Part shown: piece after piece, positions 49,864 to 58,321 of the stretch
How positions within the stretch are numbered: the first letter of the stretch is position 1
How the letters are laid out: each line of letters starts with the position of its first letter
Assembly: GCF_048898065.1 (NCBI RefSeq)
Contig: NZ_JBLWFI010000001.1
Span: forward strand, 1,426,001 to 1,490,000
Length of the DNA stretch: 64,000 nt
From: Tepidibacillus_B infernus
GTDB taxonomy: Bacteria > Bacillota > Bacilli > Tepidibacillales > Tepidibacillaceae
Direction of reading: 5' to 3'
Notes under the pieces: generated by a model
Seen by the model: only the letters and a program-made list of their open reading frames with translations
Databases searched by the model: none
Told to the model about the DNA's origin: nothing
Program-made: the position numbers and the translations under genes

Positions 49864-50337
49864 TTAACCTCTTTGAATTGCAGCAAATCCTGTACGTACC
49901 AAATCTTTAATTCCATACGGACGAAGCAATTCAATCATGGCGTTCAATTTATCTTCATCCCCTGTTGCCTGAATGGTAATCGTATTATGAGATACGTCTA
50001 CAACTGTTGTTCGAAATGGCTCAACTAAATTGGTGATTTCCGGCAATGAAGCAGGATTTGCTCTCACTTTTACCATGACCAATTCCCTTGTCACAATCGG
50101 TTCATTCGTAATATCCATCACCTTATGAACATCAATTTGCTTATGCAACTGTTTCTTCACTTGTTCAACCAATGATTGATCGCCATGGACTACAATCGTC
50201 ATTCGGGATAAGCCTATTCCTTCTGTCCTTCCAACAGTAATCGAATCGATATTAAACCCCCTTCGGTTAAACATCCCTGCAATTCTTGTTAACACACCAG
50301 CTTGATCATTGACGATAATCGATAAAGTATGTTTCAT
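49864..50337 (-). CDS. ilvH: Acetolactate synthase small (regulatory) subunit
   Basis: 157 residues. The N-terminal ACT domain (LSIIVNDQAGVLTRIAGMFN; NIDSITVGRTEG) binds valine; a second ACT-like domain follows. Its ATG overlaps the ilvB stop codon by one base (TAATG), so the two subunits are translationally coupled. Confidence 0.95.
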   Translation of the reverse strand: MKHTLSIIVNDQAGVLTRIAGMFNRRGFNIDSITVGRTEGIGLSRMTIVVHGDQSLVEQVKKQLHKQIDVHKVMDITNEPIVTRELVMVKVRANPASLPEITNLVEPFRTTVVDVSHNTITIQATGDEDKLNAMIELLRPYGIKDLVRTGFAAIQRG

Positions 50338-52067
50338 TAGAAATCATCCCCTTCCATCGCTTCATCCAAAGAAGCTCCAGCAGGAACAAATGGAAAAACA
50401 TTTTCTTCATTTTCAACTATAAAATTCATCACAACAGGTCCAGGATGGTTGAATGCTTTTTCAATCACTTCAGTTACTTCTTCTTTCTTCGTTGCCTTCA
50501 ATCCGAGAATCCCATAAGCATCTGCAAGTTTAACAAAATCTGGATTCGTAATGGTTGTAGAAGAATAACGTCGTTCATTAAATAGCTCTTGCCATTGCCG
50601 TACCATGCCTAAAAAAGAATTATTCATAATCGCTAACTTAATCGGGATATTTTCTTGTGCAACTGTCGCCAACTCTTGAATATTCATTTGAATGCTTCCA
50701 TCACCTGAAATACAAATCACTTGTTTATCTGGATGAGCTAACTGGGCACCGATTGCTGCAGGTAAGCCAAACCCCATCGTTCCAAGACCACCTGAAGTTA
50801 ATAGGGTTCTAGGTTTTTCGAATTTAAAAAATTGTGCCGTCCACATTTGATGTTGCCCAACATCGGTAGAAACGATTGCATCCTGACTCGCAAAATCGGA
50901 TAATCGTTCAATGACATATTGAGTTTTTATTCGTTCTTTAGAATCCCTGTATCTTACTGGTTTTTCCTTTTTTAATTGTTGTAGATGTTCGATCCAATCG
51001 CTATGATGAAGGTGTTTTGTTTCTTTGACCAATTTTTGTAGTACACGTTTCACATCACCAACTAGTGGTAAATGTGCAGTAACCACTTTGCCAACTTCTG
51101 CTGGATCAATATCGACATGAATCAGTTTTGCTTTTGGTGCAAATCTTTCAATTTTTCCTGTCACACGATCGCTAAATCTCATACCAAAAGCAATGAGTAA
51201 ATCCGCATTTTGAATCGCATGATTGGCAGTTACGGTTCCATGCATTCCAGGCATCCCTAACCATAGAGGATGGCTTGCAGGAAACCCTCCTATTCCCATC
51301 AGTGTGGTGGTTACAGGAATCTGTAATTTTTCCGCAAATTGAAGCAGTTCCTTAGAAGCATTGGAAAGAATGACTCCCCCACCAGCTAGGATAAGTGGCC
51401 TTTTCGCTTGTTGAATCGTTTTGATTACTTTCGTCACTTGACTAGGATTTGGATCAACTGTGGGTTGGTAGCTAGGAATATGAACCGTTTCTGGATAAAC
51501 AAATGGTGCTGACTGAACCGAAATATCTTTTGGGATGTCGATTAAAACAGGACCTGGACGACCTGTCCTAGCAATGTAAAAAGCTTCTTTTAAGATTTTC
51601 GGTAAATCTTCTATTCTTTGTACTAAGTAGTTGTGCTTGGTTATTGGCATCGTAATCCCTGTAATGTCTGCTTCTTGAAAAGCATCTGTTCCAATGTATG
51701 AGGTTGGAACCTGACCAGTTATTACGACAAGTGGAATAGAATCCATAAATGCGTTTGTAATTCCTGTTACTAAATTAGTGGCACCAGGGCCAGAGGTGGC
51801 TATACAAACCCCAACTTTTCCCGTTGCCCTCGCATAACCATCGGCTGCATGGATCGCACCTTGTTCATGCCGGGAAAGGACATGCTTTAAACCAGAATCA
51901 TACAATGCATCATAAATGGGAATAACCGCCCCACCAGGATAGCCAAACAGGACATCAACTCCTTCTTGTTTTAAACACTCAACCACCATCTCCGCACCCG
52001 TTTTCATCACGATTACCGGTTCCTCTACCAATTGCTCCTCTACATGCTGATAGGCTTCTGCTCGCAT
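50337..52067 (-). CDS. ilvB: Acetolactate synthase large (catalytic) subunit
   Basis: 576 residues. ThDP enzyme: VLFGYPGGAVIPIYDAL and the catalytic Glu in LSRHEQGAIHAADGYAR lie in the first 75 residues; ISGDGSIQMNIQELATV with MNNSFLGMVRQWQE near residues 450-485 is the ThDP-Mg site. The open frame extends to 52202 through a family B repeat, but GGTGGAG 6 nt ahead of ATG 52067 and the family start support the shorter form. Confidence 0.95.
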   Translation of the reverse strand: MRAEAYQHVEEQLVEEPVIVMKTGAEMVVECLKQEGVDVLFGYPGGAVIPIYDALYDSGLKHVLSRHEQGAIHAADGYARATGKVGVCIATSGPGATNLVTGITNAFMDSIPLVVITGQVPTSYIGTDAFQEADITGITMPITKHNYLVQRIEDLPKILKEAFYIARTGRPGPVLIDIPKDISVQSAPFVYPETVHIPSYQPTVDPNPSQVTKVIKTIQQAKRPLILAGGGVILSNASKELLQFAEKLQIPVTTTLMGIGGFPASHPLWLGMPGMHGTVTANHAIQNADLLIAFGMRFSDRVTGKIERFAPKAKLIHVDIDPAEVGKVVTAHLPLVGDVKRVLQKLVKETKHLHHSDWIEHLQQLKKEKPVRYRDSKERIKTQYVIERLSDFASQDAIVSTDVGQHQMWTAQFFKFEKPRTLLTSGGLGTMGFGLPAAIGAQLAHPDKQVICISGDGSIQMNIQELATVAQENIPIKLAIMNNSFLGMVRQWQELFNERRYSSTTITNPDFVKLADAYGILGLKATKKEEVTEVIEKAFNHPGPVVMNFIVENEENVFPFVPAGASLDEAMEGDDF

Positions 52068-52131
52068 TTTCTCTCCACCTTTCTCTCCATTTTTAATAAA
52101 GAAACTAAACCTCTCTTTCCCATATTCCTGG

Positions 52132-52184
52132 CCCCCGCAAAAGTAATCGGAGTTCGCTCCGAAGATAGTTGTCACTTTTATGGG
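52132..52184. repeat. Family B inverted repeat inside the ilv-leu operon
   Basis: CCCCCGCAAAAGTAATCGGA ... AGTTGTCACTTTTATGGG with an inner hairpin CGGAGttcgCTCCG. It fills the ilvD-ilvB intergenic gap, so it is transcribed as part of the operon mRNA. Confidence 0.75.
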
Positions 52185-52189
52185 AAATT

Positions 52190-53857
52190 TTAATACTTCC
52201 AAACTGCCCCTGTATTTGCTGATGTGACGTATTGTGCGTAGCGTTTTAAATATCCTTTTAAGTCCTTCTTGACATATGGGTTTTCTTTTAAACGATTCAA
52301 TCGACTTTCCATTTCTTCTTCGCTTAATTCAACTTCAATTTTTCGGGCTGGAATGTCGACGGAAATGATGTCTCCTTCTTCAACTGCTGCAATTGGACCA
52401 AAGGCAGCTGCTTCCGGTGAAACATGGCCAATCGATGCACCGCGTGTTGCTCCTGAAAACCGTCCATCCGTAATCAAGGCGACACTTGAATCTAATCCCA
52501 TACCTGCCAAGGCAGAAGTAGGAGTTAACATTTCTCTCATGCCTGGACCCCCTTTTGGCCCTTCGTAACGGATGACAACGACATCCCCTGAATGGATTCT
52601 TCCACCCATAATTGCTTCTACTGCTTCTTCTTCCCCGTTAAATACTCTTGCTGGGCCTTGATGAACTAACATTTCTGGTGCAACAGCTCCTTGTTTTACA
52701 ACTGCCCCATTTGGAGCTAGATTACCAAAAAGAAGGGCCAATCCTCCTGTTTGTGAATAAGGATCTTCTACAGATCGGATGACATCTTTATTTTTTACCT
52801 CCATCTTCGAAATCGTTTCTTCTAAGGTTTTTCCTGATACAGTAAGCACTTCTTTATTTAAATACCCATGATCCATCAATTCTTTCATCACTGCAGATAC
52901 CCCACCAGCCCGGTCTAAGACTTCCACATGATTAGAACCAGCAGGACTTAATTTGCAAAGTTGCGGGGTTTCAGCAGAAATTTGGTTAATTTCTTCTAAG
53001 GTGAGCTTTACTCCCATTTCATGGGCAATCGCTAACACATGAAGAACTGTATTGGATGACCCTCCCAAAGCCATATCTACTTTTAATGCATTTTCAAATG
53101 CTGCTTTGGTCATTATCTGACTTGGACGAATGTCTTTTTCTACTAATTCCATGATTTTCATCCCAGCGTATTTGGCTAACCGATCTCTTGCTGCCATCAC
53201 AGCAGGAATCGTTCCATTTCCAGGTAACGCCATTCCAAGGGCTTCTGTTAAACAATTCATTGAATTTGCTGTAAACATTCCTGAACAGCTACCACCACCT
53301 GGGCAAGCACTTTCTTCTAAAATCTGTAATTCTTCTTCTGACATTTTACCTGCTTTTACTGCGCCAACCGCTTCAAAAACAGTAGATAAGTCTACATATT
53401 GTTCTCCAACTTGGCCAGCTAACATCGCGCCACCGCTTAAAATGATGGAAGGAAGGTTTAATCTTGCTGCAGCCATTAACATACCTGGAACCACTTTATC
53501 ACAGTTTGGCATTAAAACTAGACCATCGAATTGATGTGCAGACACTACTGTTTCAACACTATCTGTAATCAATTCACGACTGGCTAAAGAATACTGCATT
53601 CCCGTATGGTTCATCGCAATCCCATCACATACGGCAATCGTATTCACTTCAAATGGAGTACCGCCCGCCATTCTAATTCCTGCTTTCACTTCTTCAGCTA
53701 ACCGACGTAAATGTTTGTGACCGGGCACGATCTCACTAAAGGAATTCACTACACCAATCAGTGGTTGTTGTAGCTCTTCATCGGTAATCCCCATTGCTTT
53801 AAACAAAGCTCTGTGTGGTGCTCTTTCAATTCCTTTTGTTACTTTATGTGAATTCAT
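52190..53857 (-). CDS. ilvD: Dihydroxy-acid dehydratase
   Basis: 555 residues. LMPNCDKVVPGMLMAAARL near residue 117 and SACPGGGSCSGMFTANSMNC near 188 contain the Fe-S cluster Cys residues; the C-terminal GRFSGATRGASIGHVSPEAA is conserved. It makes 2-ketoisovalerate and 2-keto-3-methylvalerate. It is the first gene of the operon, directly behind the T-box leader; GGGAGG precedes the ATG. Confidence 0.96.
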   Translation of the reverse strand: MNSHKVTKGIERAPHRALFKAMGITDEELQQPLIGVVNSFSEIVPGHKHLRRLAEEVKAGIRMAGGTPFEVNTIAVCDGIAMNHTGMQYSLASRELITDSVETVVSAHQFDGLVLMPNCDKVVPGMLMAAARLNLPSIILSGGAMLAGQVGEQYVDLSTVFEAVGAVKAGKMSEEELQILEESACPGGGSCSGMFTANSMNCLTEALGMALPGNGTIPAVMAARDRLAKYAGMKIMELVEKDIRPSQIMTKAAFENALKVDMALGGSSNTVLHVLAIAHEMGVKLTLEEINQISAETPQLCKLSPAGSNHVEVLDRAGGVSAVMKELMDHGYLNKEVLTVSGKTLEETISKMEVKNKDVIRSVEDPYSQTGGLALLFGNLAPNGAVVKQGAVAPEMLVHQGPARVFNGEEEAVEAIMGGRIHSGDVVVIRYEGPKGGPGMREMLTPTSALAGMGLDSSVALITDGRFSGATRGASIGHVSPEAAAFGPIAAVEEGDIISVDIPARKIEVELSEEEMESRLNRLKENPYVKKDLKGYLKRYAQYVTSANTGAVWKY

Positions 53858-53890
53858 CGGTTTTCTTCCTCCCTCGCTTTAGTTTGTTTA

Positions 53891-53926
53891 GCTTGTATAT
53901 TCCATCATTGCTTTTGGAATATACAA
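53891..53926. repeat. Family A inverted repeat in the ilv-leu leader
   Basis: GCTTGTATATTCCA (53891-53904) and TGGAATATACAA (53915-53926). On the operon strand the repeat begins inside the U run of the T-box terminator and ends about 30 nt before the ilvD ribosome site. Confidence 0.8.
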
Positions 53927-53928
53927 AA

Positions 53929-54260
53929 AAGACTCCATTCCAAATGACATGAATTTTCACATCATTTGGGACGAAGTCTTCGTGGTACCACCCATCTTCG
54001 CTTTCCTTTTCACAAAGGAAAACCTCGATACGTGCAGTAAAAGATTGCACGTCATGGCGTAACGGCCAAGGCCGAACTTTATTACTGTGATCTATATCGA
54101 TCAGTTCACAAAGTTGATTCAAAGGTGAGTTCGCAAAGGGGTTACGGCTAAGATCTCAGCTTTCCTTAGCTCTCTGAACATAACGGTTTCCTTTGTTACT
54201 TGTCCTTATCATCATCTTTTTACGTATTGCTTAACAACTGCTTTAATTTTTTAAAGTGTT
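53929..54260 (-). promoter_or_regulatory. T-box leader of the ilv-leu operon (leucine specifier)
   Basis: Reading leftward: an AGAGAGCTAAGG-type stem I motif (near 54170), then a specifier loop GAA-CTC-A with CTC (Leu) at 54129-54127. The T-box GGGTGGTACCACG lies at about 53993-53981, followed by a long terminator (AAGACT...AGTCTT, 53980-53929) and TTTTTT. CTC is the specifier known for Bacillus ilv-leu leaders. Uncharged tRNA-Leu would allow read-through. Confidence 0.93.
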
Positions 54261-54266
54261 ATTGGA

Positions 54267-54295
54267 ATTATAATGCCGTAAAATTTACATGTCAA
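54267..54295 (-). promoter_or_regulatory. Consensus sigma-A promoter of the ilv-leu operon
   Basis: TTGACA (54295-54290), exactly 17 nt, TATAAT (54272-54267); transcription should start near 54260. Confidence 0.93.
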
Positions 54296-54330
54296 TTGCT
54301 TTTTTTCTGAATTTTCGTTCTTGTAAATTT

Positions 54331-54344
54331 TTGAAAACGCTTAA
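54331..54344 (-). promoter_or_regulatory. cre-like box 1 upstream of ilv-leu
   Basis: TTGAAAACGCTTAA on the + strand; the core TGAAAACGCTT fits CcpA sites, with mismatches at the last positions of the consensus. Centred near -78. Confidence 0.55.
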
Positions 54345-54416
54345 CCAATTGCCATTGTTGGACTTTTTGGTTTAAAAATTTTTTTTTAATTTTTATCTGA
54401 ATTTCGTTTAAGAACA

Positions 54417-54430
54417 TTGAAAACGCTTTA
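54417..54430 (-). promoter_or_regulatory. cre-like box 2 upstream of ilv-leu
   Basis: TTGAAAACGCTTTA on the + strand; one mismatch to WTGNAANCGNWNNCW. Centred near -163, exactly 86 bp from box 1. Confidence 0.55.
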
Positions 54431-54462
54431 TTTTAGCCTGTTTTACGTTATGCCAAATCAAA

Positions 54463-54486
54463 ATGCTCCTACCTAGGTAGGAGCAT
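54463..54486 (-). terminator. Terminator of the pseudouridine synthase gene
   Basis: Ten-bp perfect stem ATGCTCCTAC / GTAGGAGCAT with CTAG loop; T-rich on both sides, so it may work both ways and insulate the ilv promoter. Confidence 0.85.
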
Positions 54487-54520
54487 TTTTTCCCTTTTTA
54501 TTTATTTTTTTTAATCTTAT

Positions 54521-55438
54521 CTAATTTTCATTTTTAAGTTCTCGAATCAGATTTTTTATATCTTCAGGTATAGGGGCTTCAATCTCAATTTTTTCGTGAA
54601 GAAATGGATGATTAAAGCTTAACTTTGCTCCATGTAAAGCTTGGCGATTGATGCCCTTTTTCAACCCCCCATAAAGGGTGTCCCCAAACAATGGATGGCC
54701 AATATACTCAAGATGAACACGGATTTGGTGAGTTCTTCCTGTATCTAGTTGAAGTTTAACCATTGATGCATGTTCAAAGGTTTCGATCACCTGGTAATGA
54801 GTGATTGCAGTGTCACCACCCGTTGATACTCTGCGACGTGTAGGATGATGACGATCTCTCCCTATAGGCAGATCAATGGTTCCTTTAGGAGGATTAGGAA
54901 TTCCTGAGATAACGGCTAAGTACTCCCTCTTAATTTTCCGTTCCCTTAAGTCTTCATCTAAAATCGCTTGAGCTAAAGCATGCTTCGCCACTAAGATTGC
55001 TCCTGTCGTATCCTTGTCCAAACGATGAATATGCCTTACTTTGGTTTGCAAACCTTGCGTTTGGTAATAAAAAGCAATTGCATGAGCCAATGTTCCTTTT
55101 TGGCTTGGATCTGTTGGATGAACAGAAATTCCACTTTGTTTGTTCACAACTAAAACATGATCGTCTTCGTAGAGAATGTCGATTGGAATTGGCTCTGGTT
55201 CTAGCCCGTAATTCTCTCGTTCAAAAACTTTTATCTGAAGCCGATCCCCTGGTTTTAGTCTGTAAGCTAGAAAGCTCTTTTTTCCGTTCACCTGAATACC
55301 ATTTCGATGTGTTAATTTTTGAACCATTCTTCCAGAGATTTGTAAGTTGGTTTTACACACTTCTTCGATCGTTTTCCCATGCTCTTGATTAGAAACGCGA
55401 AATTCCAACCATTCGCCTTTTCGTTGAATTGCTGACAT
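54521..55438 (-). CDS. RluA-family pseudouridine synthase
   Basis: 305 residues. N-terminal S4-like RNA-binding part (SGRMVQKLTHRNGIQVNGKK), then the catalytic domain with HRLDKDTTGAI near residue 140 (catalytic Asp) and LDTGRTHQIRVHL near 235. It isomerises uridine in rRNA or tRNA. Bacillus has several paralogues (YlyB, YjbO, YhcT type), so the target site cannot be named. It is about 20 bp downstream of gnd and may share its transcript. Confidence 0.9.
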   Translation of the reverse strand: MSAIQRKGEWLEFRVSNQEHGKTIEEVCKTNLQISGRMVQKLTHRNGIQVNGKKSFLAYRLKPGDRLQIKVFERENYGLEPEPIPIDILYEDDHVLVVNKQSGISVHPTDPSQKGTLAHAIAFYYQTQGLQTKVRHIHRLDKDTTGAILVAKHALAQAILDEDLRERKIKREYLAVISGIPNPPKGTIDLPIGRDRHHPTRRRVSTGGDTAITHYQVIETFEHASMVKLQLDTGRTHQIRVHLEYIGHPLFGDTLYGGLKKGINRQALHGAKLSFNHPFLHEKIEIEAPIPEDIKNLIRELKNEN

Positions 55439-55457
55439 CCTATAACAACATCCTCAT

Positions 55458-56870
55458 CTATTTTTCTAACCATTCTGTATGGAAGGTACCCTCTTTATCG
55501 ATTCGTTGATAGGTATGAGCTCCAAAATAATCCCTTTGGGCTTGAATCAAATTAGCTGGTAGTCTCTCAGTTCTATAGCTGTCATAATAAGCGATTGCGC
55601 TCGCAAAACCTGGTGCGGGAATTCCATTTAATACAGCAATCGATACCACTTTTCTTAAAGAATCTTGATAACTCTCAAGGATCTTTTGAAAATAAGGAGC
55701 CAATAATAAATTTTCTAATTGTGGATTCTGATCAAATGCATCTTTTATATTCTGTAAGAATTTCGCCCGAATAATGCAACCACCGCGCCAGCCCATAGCG
55801 ATTTCTCCAAATTTTAAATTCCAATCATATTCTTTAGATGCGGCTTTTAATTGGGCAAAACCTTGTGCGTAAGAAATAATTTTGCTTGCATATAAAGCTC
55901 TTCTAATGTCTTCAATCCATTGCGTTTTATCTTCTGATAACGGTTCTCTCTTTGGACCATTTAAAATTTTACTAGCGTTGATACGTTCATCTTTAAGTGC
56001 TGAAATAAAACGAGCAAATACAGACTCTGTAATGACTGGAAGGGGAACTCCTAAATCAAGAGCACCTTGACTTGTCCATTTCCCTGTTCCTTTTTGTCCT
56101 GCTGCATCCATAATCACATCTACTAAGGGTTTACCTGTTTCTTCGTCGATTTTGGTGAAAATATCTGCTGTGATTTCAATCAGATAACTATCTAACTCTC
56201 CTTGCTTCCACTCAGAAAATACTTGATGCAGTTCGTTTGCATCTAATTGTAAAAGTTCTTTTAATAAATGATAAGATTCACTAATCAGTTGCATATCACC
56301 ATATTCAATTCCATTATGCACCATTTTTACATAATGACCTGCACCGTTAGGGCCAATATAAGAACAACAAGGTTGGCCATCCACTTCTGCAGCGATGCTT
56401 GTTAACATAGGCTCTACTAATTTATAGGCATCTTCTTGCCCCCCTGGCATAATTGCAGGGCCTTTTAATGCCCCTTCTTCTCCACCGGAAATACCTGCGC
56501 CAATAAAGCGTATTCCTGCTGCTTCTAACTCTTTATTTCGTTTAATGGTGTCCATAAAATAGGCATTTCCACCGTCAATCAGAATGTCCCCTTTTTCTAG
56601 ATGGGGCTTTAGTTGATTGATCGTTGCATCAGTTGGTTCTCCTGCCTTGACCATAATGATGATTTTTCTTGGTTTTTCTAAGGATTCAATAAATTCTTCA
56701 ACACTATATGTACCAATAAGGTTCTTTCCTTTTGCCTCTTTTACTAATTCATCTGTTTTTTCACGAGAACGATTATATACAGATACGGAAAATCCTTTGC
56801 TCTCAATATTTAAGGCTAGATTCTTGCCCATAACTGCAAGACCTACCACACCAATTTGCTGTTTTGCCAT
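55458..56870 (-). CDS. gndA: 6-phosphogluconate dehydrogenase, decarboxylating
   Basis: 470 residues. NADP-binding GVVGLAVMGKNLALNIESKG and NRSREKTDELV at the N-terminus, GISGGEEGALKGPAIMPGG near residue 125, HYVKMVHNGIEYGDMQLI near 183, and the C-terminal NLIQAQRDYFGAHTYQRID. It makes ribulose-5-phosphate and NADPH in the pentose phosphate pathway. The ATG at 56870 (MAKQQIGVVG) has AAAGGTGA 8 nt ahead, better than the GTG four codons upstream. Confidence 0.95.
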   Translation of the reverse strand: MAKQQIGVVGLAVMGKNLALNIESKGFSVSVYNRSREKTDELVKEAKGKNLIGTYSVEEFIESLEKPRKIIIMVKAGEPTDATINQLKPHLEKGDILIDGGNAYFMDTIKRNKELEAAGIRFIGAGISGGEEGALKGPAIMPGGQEDAYKLVEPMLTSIAAEVDGQPCCSYIGPNGAGHYVKMVHNGIEYGDMQLISESYHLLKELLQLDANELHQVFSEWKQGELDSYLIEITADIFTKIDEETGKPLVDVIMDAAGQKGTGKWTSQGALDLGVPLPVITESVFARFISALKDERINASKILNGPKREPLSEDKTQWIEDIRRALYASKIISYAQGFAQLKAASKEYDWNLKFGEIAMGWRGGCIIRAKFLQNIKDAFDQNPQLENLLLAPYFQKILESYQDSLRKVVSIAVLNGIPAPGFASAIAYYDSYRTERLPANLIQAQRDYFGAHTYQRIDKEGTFHTEWLEK

Positions 56871-57017
56871 TTGCTTGCTCACCTTTCTTTATCAACTTTA
56901 TCCTATTTTGTAGGCTACCCTTCAACATGAAATGTATTCCATTTTTATAAACCCTATTTTATACTATCTCTTTTCATCCTTGGTTTCAATTGGGCAAGTA
57001 TTCAATCTAACCAAAAG

Positions 57018-57100
57018 AAAAAAGGATGGCTCCAATCAGCTAAAGTAGGTAGCACATCCTTCCGGGAGGGGCAACCTGTCCTTGTCCCTTCCCTTCTCTA
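57018..57100 (-). ncRNA. Candidate small RNA or attenuated leader upstream of gnd
   Basis: A TATAAT (57111-57106, weak -35) is followed by about 83 nt rich in GGGA and CCCCUCCC segments and by a terminator-like hairpin, GGATG...CATCC with TTTTTT (57018-57060). The hairpin lies about 150 bp upstream of gnd, so this may be a free sRNA or a leader that ends early. I match it to no known RNA family. The 63-codon frame across it lacks a ribosome site. Confidence 0.4.
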
Positions 57101-57256
57101 TTCATATTATACAATATTAAAATTATGCATAAAAGTTTTTGAAGAAAAGATTTCAAAAACGGCTCAAAACAAAAAAAGAAACCCTCTTTATGAATAGAAC
57201 GGATAAAGCAGCATGCTGATAAGTGTGCCACTTTATGTGACGAAAATTAAATCCAA

Positions 57257-58309
57257 CTAGTTAGTCTTAAATTTATATTTTGTAACAGATCGATATATTT
57301 CATCTTTCTCAACTATTGTTGATGGAAAATGGGAATGATGAATAGCATCTGGTAGACCTTGTGTTTCAAGACATAAACCAAGATAACGTTGTGCTTTTAC
57401 ACCTCGTATTGTAAAATCTTCTGATAATTGATTACCAGTATAAAGGACAACCCCCGGTTGATCTGTTTCAATGATTAAAGCCCTACCACTTTCAGTATCT
57501 TGTAAATATATTTCACCATTATTATTTTCTGATAATAGGAATGGATGGTCATAACCATTTCCGGCTAATACATTTTGCTGATCTTTTGATACAACTCCAT
57601 CCTGTATTTTTCGTCCTGTTCTAAAATCAAAAACTGTATTTTCTACAGAGAGTATCTGTCCAGTAGGTAGCAACTGTTCATCCAATTCAAGAAACCGATC
57701 ACTTTTCAATGTTAATACATGATCAAGAATGTTTCTTTTTAAATTCCCGCTTAAATTAAAGTAAGAGTGATTGGTAACATTGATTACCGTTCTTTGATCA
57801 CTTATCCCTTCATATTCAATGATTAACTCATTACTATTATTTAGTGTATATATCACTTTCATCTGCAAGTTCCCTGGATAGCCTTCTTCTCCGTCCTTGC
57901 TGATATATTGAAATACTAGACTGACATCATCTTTATTTTCTTTTACCTCTACATGCCATATTACTTTGTCAAATCCTTGTAATCCACCATGAAGATGGTT
58001 ACCATTATCATTCTTTGCTAAATGATAGATCCTACCATCTAATTCAAATTCCGCATTTTTAATTCTACCAGCATGCCTACCCACGATTGCACCAAAATAA
58101 GGAGAATGCTGGCGGTATTCCTCAAGTGTATCAAAACCTAAAACAACATTTTCAATTGTACCATAGCGGTCAGGTATCATAATACGAGTAATAATACATC
58201 CATAATCAATACTGGTTACTTCCATACCATGATCATTGATCAGTGTAAAAGACCTAACGATCTGCCCGTCCAACTCTGCAAATTTTTCCTTTACCACTTT
58301 CATTTTCAA
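57257..58309 (-). CDS. galM: Aldose 1-epimerase (galactose mutarotase)
   Basis: 350 residues. It interconverts alpha- and beta-galactose. VVLGFDTLEEYRQHSPYFGA and IVGRHAGRIKNAEFELDG near residues 55-88, the catalytic His in NVTNHSYFNLSG near 180, and the C-terminal catalytic Glu in LGLCLETQGLPDA. Last gene of the gal cluster, 12 bp after galT. The 57101-57256 stretch beyond it has no clear terminator. Confidence 0.93.
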   Translation of the reverse strand: MKMKVVKEKFAELDGQIVRSFTLINDHGMEVTSIDYGCIITRIMIPDRYGTIENVVLGFDTLEEYRQHSPYFGAIVGRHAGRIKNAEFELDGRIYHLAKNDNGNHLHGGLQGFDKVIWHVEVKENKDDVSLVFQYISKDGEEGYPGNLQMKVIYTLNNSNELIIEYEGISDQRTVINVTNHSYFNLSGNLKRNILDHVLTLKSDRFLELDEQLLPTGQILSVENTVFDFRTGRKIQDGVVSKDQQNVLAGNGYDHPFLLSENNNGEIYLQDTESGRALIIETDQPGVVLYTGNQLSEDFTIRGVKAQRYLGLCLETQGLPDAIHHSHFPSTIVEKDEIYRSVTKYKFKTN

Positions 58310-58321
58310 TACTCCAATCGA

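Noticed and set aside
53844..54122. 92-codon frame upstream of ilvD
   Set aside because: It is a translation of the T-box leader; the start has no ribosome site and the region is explained by RNA structure.
57040..57231. 63-codon frame between gnd and galM
   Set aside because: Cys-rich, unlike-protein composition, no ribosome site, and it overlaps the candidate RNA with its own terminator.
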